From: Cherax quadricarinatus
Lineage: Eukaryota; Arthropoda; Malacostraca; Decapoda; Parastacidae
Assembly: GCF_038502225.1 (NCBI RefSeq)
Contig: NW_027195259.1
Span: 38,501 to 102,500 of the forward strand
Direction of reading: 5' to 3'
Length of the DNA stretch: 64,000 bases
Shown here: one piece after another, positions 1-11,788 of the stretch
How the letters are laid out: the number at the start of each line of letters is the position of its first letter
How positions within the stretch are numbered: position 1 is the stretch's first letter
Notes under the pieces: generated by a model
Seen by the model: the letters and a program-made list of their open reading frames with translations, nothing else
The model's database searches: none
What the model was told of the DNA's origin: nothing
Position numbers and translations under genes: made by a program

Positions 1-1198
1 CAGCATAACCACTCATACTTTCCGTAGTTACTAACCTCTGTCCCATTGTATACCCTCCCACATCCGTATGTACGTCCAACTTCATCATAGTCATTGTCTT
101 CTGTCGCGTCTTTAATCGCCGCAATACACAGGCGGATGGCTTATCTCCCCATAAAACATCTTCCAATCCACCTCTCATTCTCTCACCATCAAATCTTGCA
201 TTCTGCATTTCCATTAATTGCGCTTTGATGCCCTCAATCTCTTGTACTGGATAAACCCCACTAAAACCTTCATAGCACTGTTTCAGCTGCCCTTCCAAAT
301 ATCTCTGTAAGCCATATTTCCATTGACTTACCTCCTTTCCTTTTCTCATATAAAAATTTTTGATTCCTGGTTTGGCATATTCCTCCCACCATCGTAGTAT
401 ATCACCTCCTTTTCTCCCCTTGGACCACTCCTTTGTCCACCACTCAACAAAACTATCACCGTCCTCCAGCTCATCTAACAATCTCACATTAAGTTTCCAA
501 TAACTCATGTAACGCTTTGGTAAACCTCCCCATCCCACATCCACGACCACTCCTCTATGATCTGAAAACACTACATTTATAGTTTCTGTAGTAGCCACCT
601 GTAACCCGGGAGAAGCATAAATACGATCTAGTCGTGCCGCATATCCTCTCCTCACATAAGTATGCTCCACGTTCCACCCCTCCCCCCTCACAACATCCGC
701 TAAGCCAGCTCCCCCTAAAACATCTCGTAGGACCCCCAAAACACACCCTGCATCCCTCGGCTCCACATCTTTTCTACGTATCACACTATTCCAATCCCCT
801 CCAAATAATGAATAAACAGGTAAACCCCGCATATGATAAATTAGTGTGTCCCTTACAAAATCCTCTTTAACACGTCTATTACTGTCCGCCGGCATGTATA
901 CACTCACAAAACACACACGTACCCCACCCCATGTCCCATCCACCCTCGCTACTCTCCCATCTCCCCCTTCTTCCCAATGTAACAATTGGAAAGGACTGGT
1001 CTCAGCTATTAAAACAGCAGCACCTCCCTTAAGCTTCCCAGTATACCCAGCATAAACTTTATATCCATCTACCAACAAATCCCTTCCATACCTAAAATTA
1101 TGCTCTTGTAAAAATACTACTTGTATGCCAAGTCTCTTTAAAAAAACACTAAATATCTTACGCTTTACATCAGCCCTTAGGCCGTTAACATTTAAGGT
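1..1198 (-). CDS. LINE ORF2, endonuclease part, cut by the window edge (copy 1)
   Basis: This is the N-terminal part of a non-LTR retrotransposon ORF2, the protein that nicks the target DNA and primes reverse transcription there. Translating the minus strand gives one open frame from about 1198 to position 1 with no stop. It begins near the peptide LNVNGLRAD and shows apurinic-type endonuclease signatures in order: QEHNF, GGDWN, RRGYAARLDRIY and FSDHR. The frame overlaps the stop codon of the upstream ORF1. There is no ATG at the conserved N-terminus; the first in-frame ATG lies about 90 codons in, at VYMPADS, so how translation starts is unclear. The reverse transcriptase domain should lie left of the window. 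Copies near 17-20 kb and 49-52 kb are relatives. The clade is probably the L1/Tx1 group, judged from the RT of those copies; that is inference. Confidence 0.85.
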
Positions 1199-2448
1199 TA
1201 GACACTTAAAAATGCTATCGGGGGCTTACCAATCGACCGATATCCTTGCGTTTCCTTACGTTTTTGCTGAACATTCTTTTCACATTGTCCTTTCTTTGCC
1301 TCACCATTCCTCTGCCCCTTTCCCCCCCCCCCTGTTATTTTTTTTTTCACATCCACTGATAGTTTCTTACCAGTTCGTTGCGCTGGTGTGAGGACATCAT
1401 CACTATCAGAAGCCCCTGCCTCTCTCTTACGTGATGCCTCTACTATGTGCATTCCCTCATCTCCACATTCTACGTTGTGTACTTCAACCACAACCTCACT
1501 AATCCTGTTTGATTGCCTATCCCCATCACCCACATTACTCACCTCTTCAATTCCTTCCTCACCTATAAGTTTCCCATCTGACACCATGCTTAGTGTCTCG
1601 CCCTCATTCTGATTACCTAAGAATTCTTGAATAACATTATCTATTGTAGCCGTAACCTGACTACCCAAATCCACTCGTCTCACCTCATCCTCCAAACGCA
1701 TATTCTCAATAACCTGAGAGACCTCCGGTAATGTTACACATTCTTCCGGATTGTCCTCCACGATTTTACTCCATGTTCTATGATCTTGAAGATGCTCCCC
1801 TGTAGACTGGGTCGTCACCTCTCTCTCCTTCCACACACCTTTTCCCTCTCCATATTTCTCAGGTGTCGATCGACGAGGACACATTGCTGCTATATGATCA
1901 AAGGCTCCACACAGTCTACAGGTTCGTCTTTGCCCCGCATATGTTACATATACCTGTATTCTAAAGTCACTCAGAGTCACATATGATGGTATAGATTTGC
2001 GCAAAGACATTTTGAGGGTAAAGGAGCCCTCACGCAGTCCAGCATACATATCATCAGACCACCTTCCAACTGATGCCTGATGTATAACACCATACTCGTT
2101 GAATGTTGCTTTTATATCTTCTTCATCCGCTTCAAATGGGACATTCCGTAACTTTACCCAAGTATAATACTTGGATACGTCCCTCATTCGTACTTCCAAA
2201 CCAGGATTAACCTTCATACACACGTCTTGGTATTTTTCCACCATCTTGTCATATGTCGCAGCCGTCACAAATTTCACAAATATCCTTGTTGCTCCATTTA
2301 AGGCAATACCATACAGATCGTCTTTGCTGATGCAGTAGGTATCCCGTAGTATAGCAGGCAGCATAACAGAAGCATTGGTTTGATAAACCGCTCCTTTCAA
2401 CACCTCAATACACACAGTGTTGATTCTCCGCCTGATAGCCTGCGCCAT
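1198..2448 (-). CDS. LINE ORF1, RRM-like plus CCHC zinc-knuckle protein (copy 1)
   Basis: A 416-residue nucleic-acid-binding (gag-like) protein, the expected RNA-packaging partner of ORF2. The ATG at 2448 was chosen because the peptide after it (MAQAIRRRINTV) aligns with the starts of the other two copies (MAASYRRRSNTV, MAPGVRRRVNTV); the frame stays open 27 bases upstream but only to a non-ATG codon. An RRM-like segment lies around residues 95-125 (WVKLRNVPFEADEEDI). One zinc knuckle follows, C177-x2-C180-x4-H185-x4-C190. The C-terminal half is acidic, then basic (DSDDVLTPAQRTGKK), as in the other copies. The frame is intact and its stop overlaps the ORF2 frame, so this may be the youngest of the three copies. 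Family placement rests on the knuckle and neighbours, not on a search. Confidence 0.85.
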   Translation of the reverse strand: MAQAIRRRINTVCIEVLKGAVYQTNASVMLPAILRDTYCISKDDLYGIALNGATRIFVKFVTAATYDKMVEKYQDVCMKVNPGLEVRMRDVSKYYTWVKLRNVPFEADEEDIKATFNEYGVIHQASVGRWSDDMYAGLREGSFTLKMSLRKSIPSYVTLSDFRIQVYVTYAGQRRTCRLCGAFDHIAAMCPRRSTPEKYGEGKGVWKEREVTTQSTGEHLQDHRTWSKIVEDNPEECVTLPEVSQVIENMRLEDEVRRVDLGSQVTATIDNVIQEFLGNQNEGETLSMVSDGKLIGEEGIEEVSNVGDGDRQSNRISEVVVEVHNVECGDEGMHIVEASRKREAGASDSDDVLTPAQRTGKKLSVDVKKKITGGGGKGQRNGEAKKGQCEKNVQQKRKETQGYRSIGKPPIAFLSV

Positions 2449-2628
2449 CTTGTGAAAATCACTCAGTGCTACCAACAGGTGCTAGCGCAACCGCCAACGT
2501 CCGTCCTCCACCAAGGCTGAGTGACGAATGCAGGAGCAAGGCGCAGCACAACTTCACGGCCCTAGAGCGATGAGGTCAATAAATTTTAACGTTTGGCCAA
2601 AATGGTTTGATGTGTTGCCGACTTCGCT

Positions 2629-4118
2629 GGAGTACCAGGTAATACCAGTGATGGCAGAGTACCAGGTAATACCAGTGAAGGCAGAGTACGAGGTAATACC
2701 AGTGAAGGCAGAGTACCAGGTAATACCAGTGATGGCAGAGTACCAGGTAATACCAGTGAAGGCAGAGTACGAGGTAATACCAGTGAAGGCAGAGTACCAG
2801 GTAATACCAGTGAAGGCAGAGTACGAGGTAATACCAGTGAAGGCAGAGTACCAGGTAATACCAGTGAAGGCAGAGTACCAGGTAATACCAGTGAAGGCAG
2901 AGTACGAGGTAATACCAGTGAAGGCAGAGTACGAGGTAATACCAGTGAAGGCAGAGTACGAGGTAATACCAGTGAAGGCAGAGTACCAGGTAATACCAGT
3001 GATGGCAGAGTACCAGGTAATACCAGTGAAGGCAGAGTACGAGGTAATACCAGTGAAGGCAGAGTACGAGGTAATACCAGTGAAGGCAGAGTACGAGGTA
3101 ATACCAGTGAAGGCAGAGTACGAGGTAATACCAGTGAAGGCAGAGTACGAGGTAATACCAGTGAAGGCAGAGTACGAGGTAATACCAGTGAAGGCAGAGT
3201 ACCAGGTAATACCAGTGAAGGCAGAGTACGAGGTAATACCAGTGAAGGCAGAGTACGAGGTAATACCCGTGAAGGCAGAGTACCAGGTAATACCAGTGAA
3301 GGCAGAGTACGAGGTAATACCAGTGAAGGCAGAGTACGAGGTAATACCAGTGAAGGCAGAGTACCAGGTAATACCAGTGAAGGCAGAGTACCAGGTAATA
3401 CCAGTGAAGGCAGAGTACGAGGTAATACCAGTGAAGGCAGAGTACGAGGTAATACCAGTGAAGGCAAAGTACGAGGTAATACCAGTGAAGGCAGAGTACC
3501 AGGTAATACCAGTGAAGGCAGAGTACCAGGTAATACCAGTGAAGGCAGAGTACCAGGTAATACCAGTGAAGGCAGAGTACCAGGTAATACCAGTGAAGGC
3601 AGAGTACGAGGAAATACCAGTGAAGGCAGAGTACCAGGTAATACCAGTGAAGGCAGAGTACCAGGTAATACCAGTGAAGGCAGAGTACCAGGTAATACCA
3701 GTGAAGGCAGAGTACCAGGTAATACCAGTGAAGGCAGAGTACCAGGTAATACCAGTGAAGGCAGAGTACCAGGTAATACCAGTGAAGGCAGAGTACGAGG
3801 TAATACCAGTGAAGGCAGAGTACCAGGTAATACCAGTGAAGGCAGAGTACCAGGTAATACCAGTGAAGGCAGAGTACCAGGTAATACCAGTGAAGGCAGA
3901 GTACGAGGAAATACCAGTGAAGGCAGAGTACCAGGTAATACCAGTGAAGGCAGAGTACCAGGTAATACCAGTGAAGGCAGAGTACCAGGTAATACCAGTG
4001 AAGGCAGAGTACCAGGTAATACCAGTGAAGGCAGAGTACCAGGTAATACCAGTGAAGGCAGAGTACCAGGTAATACCAGTGAAGGCAGAGTACCAGGTAA
4101 TGACAGTAAAGGCGGGGC
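2629..4118. repeat. 27-bp minisatellite, about 55 copies
   Basis: Tandem copies of a 27-bp unit containing GAGTACCAGGTAATACC and then AGTGAAGGCA. The main variant is a C/G switch (TACCAGG versus TACGAGG) scattered among units; a few units carry GTGATGG, GGAAAT or CCCGTG. The period is a multiple of three and lacks stops, so long open frames appear on both strands (for example a nine-residue repeat AEYQVIPVK). I treat these as artefacts. The array starts about 180 bases from the ORF1 start of LINE copy 1 and ends at an A12 run. Confidence 0.97.
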
Positions 4119-4340
4119 AAAAAAAAAAAAATCAAAAGTGAATGACTTAAGATTTGAGGCCAATACCCAGGGGGGAATTATGGACAGGCAATAGTTAGCT
4201 GTAATAGTGGACGGTATTGGATTACCATCCACTATTACACTGTTGTAGTTAAGTGATAAGTTAGGTTTTTTATTATTCAGATGTCGTTCGCTTGCTCAGT
4301 ATGTTTTAACCTATTTGATAGAATATAGATAGTAGCACAA

Positions 4341-4538
4341 TTTACAGGCTGCAGGCCAACAGTTTACAGGCTGCAGGCCAACAGTTTACAGGCTGCAGGC
4401 CAACAGTTTACAGGCTGCAGGCCAACAGTTTACAGGCTGCAGGCCAACAGTTTACAGGCTGCAGGCCAACAGTTTACAGGCTGCAGGCCAACAGTTTACA
4501 GGCTGCAGGCCAACGGTTTACAGGCTGCAGGCCAACAG
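4341..4538. repeat. 22-bp minisatellite, 9 copies
   Basis: Nine almost identical units reading TTTACAGGCTGCAGGCCAAC plus AG; one unit has CGG in place of CAG near the right end. No coding potential. Confidence 0.97.
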
Positions 4539-5575
4539 TAGTTATCCCGAGAAAAGCAAATGTTTGAGAAAATGAAAAAATTTTGATAAATGAAATACAC
4601 ATCAATCTTCATCCTTATTTCTAAAAAAAATATAGTTAAAAAAAAAACCTCAGAGCCTCTTTTCCAATCCATGACCTTGCTGGCTAAAAAAAAAAAAGTC
4701 CAGAAGAGGCGCGTGCCTTAAAATAAATAATGCAGAGGTTGGGAAGAGATTTACATATAAACCGCAAGAAGCTTAAGTAAAGGTCGACCAGCATAAATAC
4801 GAAGCTCAAATTGATAATAGCAATAATGTGTGTCCATTATAGGAAGTTGTTGAATAATCTGGTGAACTTCAATGGGTCAAAACTCTAAATAAAAGGAGGA
4901 GAAAAAATTAAAGGTTAATGGTATGTAGCTATTGTCATTATACATTTATACACAACTAAGACAGATTCCAGTTGACAAACCCCATCTTAATACAGATTCT
5001 GAACCAGTATGCTATAGAGAACTACTAACTATTGCTACAACCATTACCACTACAACTACCAGCACTATTTAACATAATACGTCTCCGTTGTAAAGGACTG
5101 TTGCGGCCCCCTACCAAACTAGCGGTTAAATGGTTAACCTGCCGGCCGGCAGTACCACTGGGTACGTCATCAAACCCAATGTGGGGACTGCTGAGCCGGC
5201 CTTAGCAGCAGTAAGTACCTGAACACCTCACGGTACGTATCTAAGCAGTAGTTACCAGAACACCTAATGGTACACATCTACTGGCAGTAGAGTATTCTAC
5301 TGGCTTCTACTGATTTTAGAAGCGCTCACCGCAGCTCACTGAGTCTGCTGGCCTCAGTTATTTGATGGCCGCATTCAGTGAACTTGCAACATCGTGTGTT
5401 CTTCACCGGACCACCTTGCGGTGTGTCAATTGGTCTTGAAGGCGGTAGATAGTACTCGCCAGACCATCTTACGGTGTACTTCTACCGGCCTTGGAGAGTA
5501 TTTACAGGACAGGTGATGTCTGCGGACTCACCGCCTACGTTGGTCAACTGTGGGCCGGAGTCATCTGATGCTGTT
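4539..5575. other. No gene seen; AT-rich then degenerate GC-richer sequence
   Basis: 4539-5090 is AT-rich with several A-runs and no credible frame. 5090-5560 is richer in GC and has a loosely recurring motif of the form CACCT-N-ACGGTACGTATCT (near 5225, 5262, 5410 and 5465), which looks like an old diverged tandem repeat. Nothing else was recognised. Confidence 0.5.
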
Positions 5576-6015
5576 TTAGTGGGACATTACATGAAGAAAA
5601 GGTTGGAGTGTTACACTGAACTGGGCTAGGACCGTAGTGTGACACTTAGGAAAGTATGGAGTGGAACACTGAGATATGCTACAGGACCGTAGTGGAACAC
5701 TGAGAAGAAAAGGGTGTCTTGTGACACTGAAGATGGCCTGGTTGTAGTGTACATTGAATAGTATCATGTGACTGGCCTCTCGAAAGACGCTACGTCGATA
5801 GTGAGTGTGTCGCAGAGACAAGGGTGTCAAGTGTGACAGTCGAGAAAGGGTGTGGATGACGCAGAGAAAAGGGTGTCGTGTGACACGGAGAGCTGGGGTG
5901 TCTGGTGACACAGAGAAAAGGGTGTCAAGAGACACGGTGGAGAAGGAGCGTCACAACTCGAATAAGTGTCGTGTGGGACGCAGAGCGTCATTATAAGTGT
6001 CGTGTGAGACACGGA
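5576..6015. repeat. Irregular palindromic GTGTC/GACAC repeats
   Basis: Many copies of GTGACAC, GTGTCGTGTGACAC and AGAAAAGGGTGTC at uneven 25-45 base spacing. The short palindrome GTGTC-N-GTGACAC recurs. Units are too diverged for a single period. The short frames here on both strands follow from the repeats. Confidence 0.7.
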
Positions 6016-6361
6016 GTTGATCATAATTTATTATTATACAAATGTTATTTATAATTTATTATTTTAGCATAGATATATATAGTGGCATAGGAGTGTCAAG
6101 GAAGTTGTACCCTGTGTAGGGTTACGAATTATTTATTTTAGTAAGATGCTAATAATTTATTATTGTAACATGTATATATATTTTAAATACCTCTAGACCA
6201 AAGATTGTGTTTTTTATATAATATTAAAAATTCATTTATTTTAATGTGTATATATGTATCCCGAACTCAATTACAAAATGAGTAAACCTACCATCTCAAA
6301 AAAATACTTTTTTTTGTAATAAGGACACTAATATTTTTTTCAACTTTGAGATCTTAGACAC

Positions 6362-6515
6362 CCATGGGTCGTCTGATAGCAGCCTCAGCTGACTGAGGGA
6401 ACCGTGGCTCGATCTCCGGCACGGTTGGAAACTTTTGGTATGTTTCCTTGCAACTGCTGTCCTTGTTCATCTAGGAGTCGGTAGGTACCTGGGTGTCATT
6501 GATCATGGCATCCCG
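6362..6515 (+). repeat. SINE-like dispersed repeat
   Basis: The segment around GTGGCTCGATCTCCGGCACG, then TGTTTCCTTGCAACTGCTGT and TAGGTACCTGGGTGTC, resembles a dispersed repeat I associate with decapod genomes. GTGGCTCGATCTCC resembles a tRNA B box, which suggests a tRNA-derived SINE. This is recognition from memory without a database check. A partial echo (ATAGCATCCCGGGGG) lies near 6980. Confidence 0.45.
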
Positions 6516-7801
6516 GGGGAGGTAGTATACCTTAGACACGGCTGGAATTCGAAACGAGATTAGGTAAGATAACATCTTTTAGCGTCTAAAATTGATCAGT
6601 TTAAAAAACGCTGTATACCTTCGATGCAGCTCTTCAACAAGTAGCTTGGCAATGACTGTGCAAATTTTATCATAGTTATTTGAGATGTGTAAAATATCAA
6701 GGTTAGCCAGTGACAAACTTAACGTCTCCTGATTTAAGGTAGCAAGGTAGAAATTTTCTCTGCTCATTAAGCGACCGTGCATTTTGCCCTTGAACGTGAT
6801 AGTATAGTTTTCTCTTCGTGCATAGTTCCGACGTCATATTTTGTGGTATATAATTTTGATGACCAGATATTTCTTAAGTTGTAAGGAAAGTCTTTGCTGA
6901 TGAAGCCTACTGAAGTACGCGATGCAGGGTATTAAAATAGTTGAGGGACTCCTTCCCTTAATTAAGCTAGTTGGTGTGATATAGCATCCCGGGGGTTGGA
7001 TAAAATAACATTAACACCTGCTGATTAAACTGTCAAATAACTGAATAATCAATTTAAATGTGTTACAGGTCCCCTTTTGCGCTATCTGTGGAAAATTACA
7101 TTTATCTGGATGTAACTCATAAGGTACATACCAGTAAATTGTAACAAAGATAACTATTTATTTATCAAAGTTACATAAACAAGTAGGAATTTTGGGACAC
7201 CTAGGTCGCAAAAATATCCCCCTTCGATACCTACCATAATCTCTCTCCACAAGTTGCTCTAGACCTATTAATTGCAAATGAAATGTACATCACGAGGAAT
7301 TCTGGTAAATATATAAATTTGTGGACTGTATATTAAATTTAATAAATGATTATATATGCACATTTATATAACAGAAGGAGAATTTATAATCACAACACTC
7401 GCCAATTAGTCTGGAAATTACTGTGTATAATACTCAAACCTCCTTCTAACTAAATTTATGATAACACTGGCCAGAATTACAAATATAATTTAGATAGCTT
7501 ATCTGAGGTTCCTGGAGCTGTCCTCTACATCGGTTTAATGCTCAAGTTATGCAGAAATGTACATCCAACAATTTCGGCTCCTATTTGAGAGGTTTAAGCC
7601 CAATATAACCTCTAGAGCGACGAAAATTCTTCCTCTTTTCACTAACGTTTGTCTTGGCTTAATTCAAACATGGCGAGTCCCCTCGTCTGCGCAGGCACAG
7701 AGCTTCCCAGTTTTTATAACATAATTTTTATTAAATACAATATAGGCCATCAATTTACATATACTGTATTTCCGGAAAATATATACAGTATTTTCTACAC
7801 T
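6516..7801. other. No gene seen, AT-rich
   Basis: Unique AT-rich sequence with only short frames. A 67-codon frame on the minus strand (6579-6782) matches nothing I recognise. I see no repeat structure apart from the short echo near 6980. Confidence 0.5.
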
Positions 7802-8103
7802 ATCATCCAAGACGATAATGCACCAATTCACACTGAGTATGAGTGTAACATGAAAGTGAAGGTGAACACTAGGACTGGCCTCCACAATCGCCGGATGTAT
7901 ATATTATCGATCATCTGTGAGGTCAGTTGGAGCTGCGAGTCAGGAACTGATTTCCTCCACCGTCGTCTTTGGAAGAGTTTCGGAAGGTTTTGTTTGAGTA
8001 ATGGTTTAAAATTTCCCTGGATATTGTTCAGATGTTGTATTAATCAATTTTTCGGCGAACTGGTGGTGTTTTAGCTGCAAATGAAGGACCAACTCCATAT
8101 TGA
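7802..8103 (+). pseudogene. Tc1/mariner-type transposase remnant, C-terminal part
   Basis: This is the C-terminal third of a DDE transposase, which cuts and pastes DNA transposons. The frame at 7802 reads IIQDDNAPIHTEY, the second-aspartate motif of the family. After a frameshift the protein continues WPPQSPDVYIIDHL, then RFPPPSSLEE-like sequence, and ends ANEGPTPY-stop at 8101-8103, the usual C-terminus. Several in-frame stops interrupt it (after IIDHL, in RN-stop-FPPP, after VLFE and after MLY). Glu in the expected IEHLW motif is Asp here, and the Trp codon is now TGA. The N-terminal part and terminal inverted repeats are not seen, so this is a dead fragment. Confidence 0.85.
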
Positions 8104-8447
8104 AACTGAAAAATGCTAGAAAACAAGGTGTTTCTATTAATGTGTTCTAACTCCTGTATTTCTTATTCACTGAAAAAGGTTGGCATAGCAGTGTAATTAG
8201 TCACCAGTTGCAAAAGTCTGTTCTCCCATAGTTTCCTTCCCCACTGATGGTGATTCAATTAGTTGGTTGGGGCACTGAACAATGTTTGTGGTTTCATTAC
8301 AGTATATTACAAACACATGAGACTTGCATGACTTCATGAATTGAATGTATAGGTTCAGTGCTATTTCACCAGTCTTCTGCTATCATAAATTGGCGTGCTG
8401 CACAGCAATATGTGTATTTTGTTATAAGTTGGTATATCCTCTTGTGA

Positions 8448-8817
8448 GACTACGCTTTCTCGTCTTCGCATCGAGCACACACGTCTCACTCATGGTGAGG
8501 CGCCCAGTTCCACTCTGTGTGTATATTGTCAGGTTCCAATTTCAGTTTGCCATATTCTGTTGGACTGTCCAGTGTATGAGCGAGCAGGCAGAATTAAACC
8601 TTCGACGTCATCACCGCTCTAACACCCTTTATCTTCCCTCCTCACTGACGGCCCCACTTTTGACACAGACTCCCTCTTTGACTTTGTGACAGCAACAAAT
8701 TTATCGCACAACCTTTGATTATGGTTCCTTTAGCACTCTTCACTGACCTTTCACCCTCTATCCTGCAGCGCTGTATGACCCTGGTGGTTTAGCGCTTAGT
8801 TTTGATTATAATGAGTC
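8448..8817 (+). pseudogene. Jockey-type LINE 3' end: RT C-terminus plus tail
   Basis: Frames here encode the tail of a non-LTR reverse transcriptase: LSRLRIEHTRLTHGE, then a zinc-finger-like CVYCQVPISVCHILLDC, then after frameshifts DSLFDFVTATNLSHNL with a stop at 8716-8718. The segment HTRLTH followed by CxxC...HxxxxC is typical of Jockey-clade elements. The 3' untranslated part continues through GGTTTAGCGC to TTTTGATTATAATGAG. The upstream RT and endonuclease are absent, consistent with the usual 5' truncation. The same tail sequence recurs, on the other strand, at 14262-14292 and 27395-27445. Confidence 0.8.
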
Positions 8818-8990
8818 TCCAGCAATACTTGATTACCAAGCTCTGGTTGCTCCAGCGTGATAAGGTGACTCCTGCTCAGGCGGCTGTATCAAATAAAATA
8901 ATTAATATGCAATACTTAATGTAAATTGATTATAATACTTAGGTCTTGATGGTAGATCAAGATGATTAATATATAATTTCCTTGTTTTCC

Positions 8991-9096
8991 TTTACAGGTA
9001 AGTGTGGATTACTGGTCATCGTGGGACAACTCTCGCACCACATGACAGGTAAGTGTGGATTACTGGTCACCGTGGTCATCGCACCGCATGACAGGT
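8991..9096 (+). other. Tandem duplication with splice-site-like junctions
   Basis: A pyrimidine-rich stretch ending TTTACAG runs directly into GTAAGTGTGGATTACTGGTC. That block is repeated once (8998-9048 and 9049-9094), each time starting GTAAGT right after ACAG and ending before another GTAAGT or GTATGT. Each junction therefore matches both an acceptor and a donor consensus. A 51-base mini-exon at 8998-9048 is imaginable, but there is no gene context. Confidence 0.3.
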
Positions 9097-9261
9097 ATGT
9101 CTATATTCCTACTTTAAATACACCTAACTAATGAGCACAATGTTGCTGTCAGTTGTATCAACACTTGGGAATTATTGTTGGTGTTGCTTCTGATAACTTG
9201 TAATGTGAAACTTGTGGGAAATACAGTATGTTCCAAACTAGCTCAGGTGATCGTGGTTGTT

Positions 9262-9416
9262 TGGTTCCCACGAGTCTACACCAGAGTTTACTAGGGTGTG
9301 ACAGTAGTCACCTGGTTCCCACGAGTCTACACCAGAGTTTACTAGGGTGTGACAGTAGTCACCTGGTTCCCACGAGTCTACACCAGAGTTTACTAGGGTG
9401 TGACAGTAGTCACCTG
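9262..9416. repeat. 51-bp tandem repeat, 3 copies
   Basis: Three perfect or nearly perfect copies beginning TGGTTCCCACGAGTCTACAC and ending in GACAGTAGTCACC. The frame LVPTSLHQSLLGCDSSH recurs because the period is divisible by three. I do not regard it as a gene. Confidence 0.95.
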
Positions 9417-9591
9417 GATGTATTTAAGGTGTGCAGGATTAGGACCACCAATAAGTCAACACTTGTCATTTTCAGTAACTACAGTAAATTCACAGTCCTG
9501 TGTTGCAGAGAACAACACAAACCTGTAAAACAAAGAGTTGTTGATAATTCAATATTGAGCCTTATAGTTTTATCCTAAAAAAGTAATATGT

Positions 9592-11353
9592 GCACTGTTG
9601 TGAGCTGGAACCTGGCGCACCTGGCACTGTTGTGAGCGGGAACCTGGCACTGTTGTGAACCTGGCACTGTTATGAGCTGGAACCTGGCACTGTTGTGAGC
9701 GGGAACACTGTTGTGAGCTGGAACCAGGCACTGTTGTGAGCTGGAACCTCTGTTGTGAGCAGGAACCTGGCACTGTTGTGAGCAGGAACCTGGCACTGTT
9801 GTGAGCTGGAACCTGGCACTGTTGTGAGCGGGAACCTGGCACTGTTGTTGGCACTGTTGTGAGCTGGAACCTGGCACTGTTGTGAGCTGGAACACTGTTG
9901 TGAGCGGGAACTGTTGTGAGCGGGAACCTGGCACTGTTGTGAGCGGGAACACTGAGCACTGTTGTGAGCAGGAACACTGAGCACTGGCACTTTGTGAGCG
10001 GGAACCTGGCACTGTTGTGAGCGGGAACCTGACACTGTTGTGAGCGGGAACCTGGCACTGTTGTGAGCGGGAACCTGGCATTGCTGTGAGCGGGAACCTG
10101 GCACTGTTGTGAGCGGGAAACTGACACTGTTGTGAGCTGCAACCTGACACTGTTGTGAGCTGGAACCTGGCACTGTTGTGAGCGAGAACCTGGCGCTGTT
10201 GTGAGCGGTAACCTGGCACTGTTGTGAGCGGGAACCTGGCACTGTTGTGAGCGGGAACCTGGCACTGTTGTGAGCTGGAACCTGGCACTGTTGTGAGCGG
10301 GAACCTGGCACTGTTGTGAGCGGGAACCTGGCACTGTTGTGAGCGGGAACCTGGCACTGTTGTGGGCGGGAACCTGACACTGTTGTGAGCGGGAACCTGG
10401 CACTGTTGTGAGCGGGAACTGTTGTGAGCTGGAACCTGGCGCTGTTGTGAGACTGTTGTGAGCTGGCACTGTTGTGAGCGGGAACCTGGCACTGTTGTGA
10501 GCGGGAACCTGGCACTGTTGTGGGCGGGAACCTGACACTGTTGTGAGCGGGAACCTGGCGCTGTTGTGAGCGGGAACCTGGCGCTGTTGTGAGCGTGAAC
10601 CTGGCACTGTTGTGCACTGTTGGGAGCGGGAACCTGGCACTGTTGTGAGCGGGAACCTGGCACTGTTGTGAGCGGGAACCTGGCACTGTTGTGAGCGGGA
10701 ACCTGGCACTGTTGTGAGCGGGAACCTGGCACTGTTGTGAGCAGGAACCTGACACTGTTGTGAGCGGGAACCTGGTACTGTTGTGAGCGGGAACCTGGCA
10801 CTATTGTGAGCGGGAACCTGGCACTGTTGTGAGCGGGAACCTGGCACTGTTGTGAGCGGGAACCTGGCACTGTTGTGAGCAGGAACCTGACACTGTTGTG
10901 AGCGGGAACCTGGCACTGTTGTGAGCGGGAACCTGGCACTGTTGTGAGCGGGAACCTGGCACTGCTGTGAGCGGGAACCTGGCACTACTGTGAGCGGGAA
11001 CCTGACACTGTTGTGAGCTGCAACCTGGCACTGTTGTGAGGGAACCTGGCACAGGAAACACTGTTGTGAGCAGGAACTGCGGGAACCTTGTGAGCAGGAA
11101 CCTGGCACTGTTGTGAGCAGGAACCTGGCACTGTTGTGAGCAGGAACCTGGCACTGTTGTGAGCAGGAACCTGGCACTGTTGTGAGCGGGAACCTGACAC
11201 TGTTGTGAGCGGGAACCTGGCACTGTTGTGAGCAGGAACCTGGCATTGTTGTGAGCAGGAACCTGGCACTGTTGTGAGCAGGAACCTGGCACTGTTGTGA
11301 GCAGGAACCTGGCACTGTTGTGAGCAGGAACCTGGCACTGTTGTGAGCAGGAA
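9592..11353. repeat. 23-bp minisatellite, about 75 copies
   Basis: Units contain CACTGTTGTGAGC followed by GGGAACCTGG, with variants CAGGAAC, CTGGAAC and CGGTAAC. Partial units and small deletions are frequent between 9600 and 10020 and again near 10430-10620 and 11030-11100. The right end (11100-11350) is mostly the CAGGAAC type and the centre the CGGGAAC type, so the array has blocks of local homogenisation. The long minus-strand frames are artefacts. Confidence 0.97.
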
Positions 11354-11788
11354 GATAATTAGGACATTGTTGACCTAAGATGAAAATATCATTGTTTTCT
11401 ATGACTAAGACTTGTTTAAATTTAATATTAATTCTAATGATCACTGAGAATAGTGTAGCAATAAACAGTGAATTCCTGTATTAGCGACCTAGTTGATATA
11501 TTAAGTGGAAATGTTAATCAAACCTCAGCAGAAGTATTCGTGGGAAAATATCATCTAATTATTTTATTCGTAAATGATTTATGCTTGACGAGTCTTGACC
11601 GCAGCTTTTATAACCTAAAATATAAATTGAAAACCCATTTGGAATTCTTTATGCACAAATAAAAACATTTTTACGAATATTTTGCAATAAAAATTCAGCC
11701 ATATTTCGTCTACACTAAAAGTGATGTAATTCTGTTAGAATAAAAATTTCTTAAATGCAAAAATGAAATTATCAGCCGTGAGAACATT
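11354..11788. other. No gene seen, AT-rich spacer between two arrays
   Basis: AT-rich unique sequence with one 64-codon frame of no recognisable family. No motif or repeat stands out. Confidence 0.5.

Noticed and set aside
2629..4118. Regular repeats of 22-36 bp as a possible CRISPR array
   Set aside because: Units are directly contiguous with no variable spacers, no cas genes, and the surroundings are eukaryotic mobile elements.
2528..4232. Long open frames of 500+ residues with AEYQVIPVK or LVLCLHWYY repeats
   Set aside because: They arise because a stop-free 27-bp unit is open in several frames and on both strands; no start context, domain or non-repeat body.
9228..9578. 116-residue frame with three LVPTSLHQSLLGCDSSH repeats
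   Set aside because: 51-bp tandem triplication with no signal or domain; more likely non-coding.
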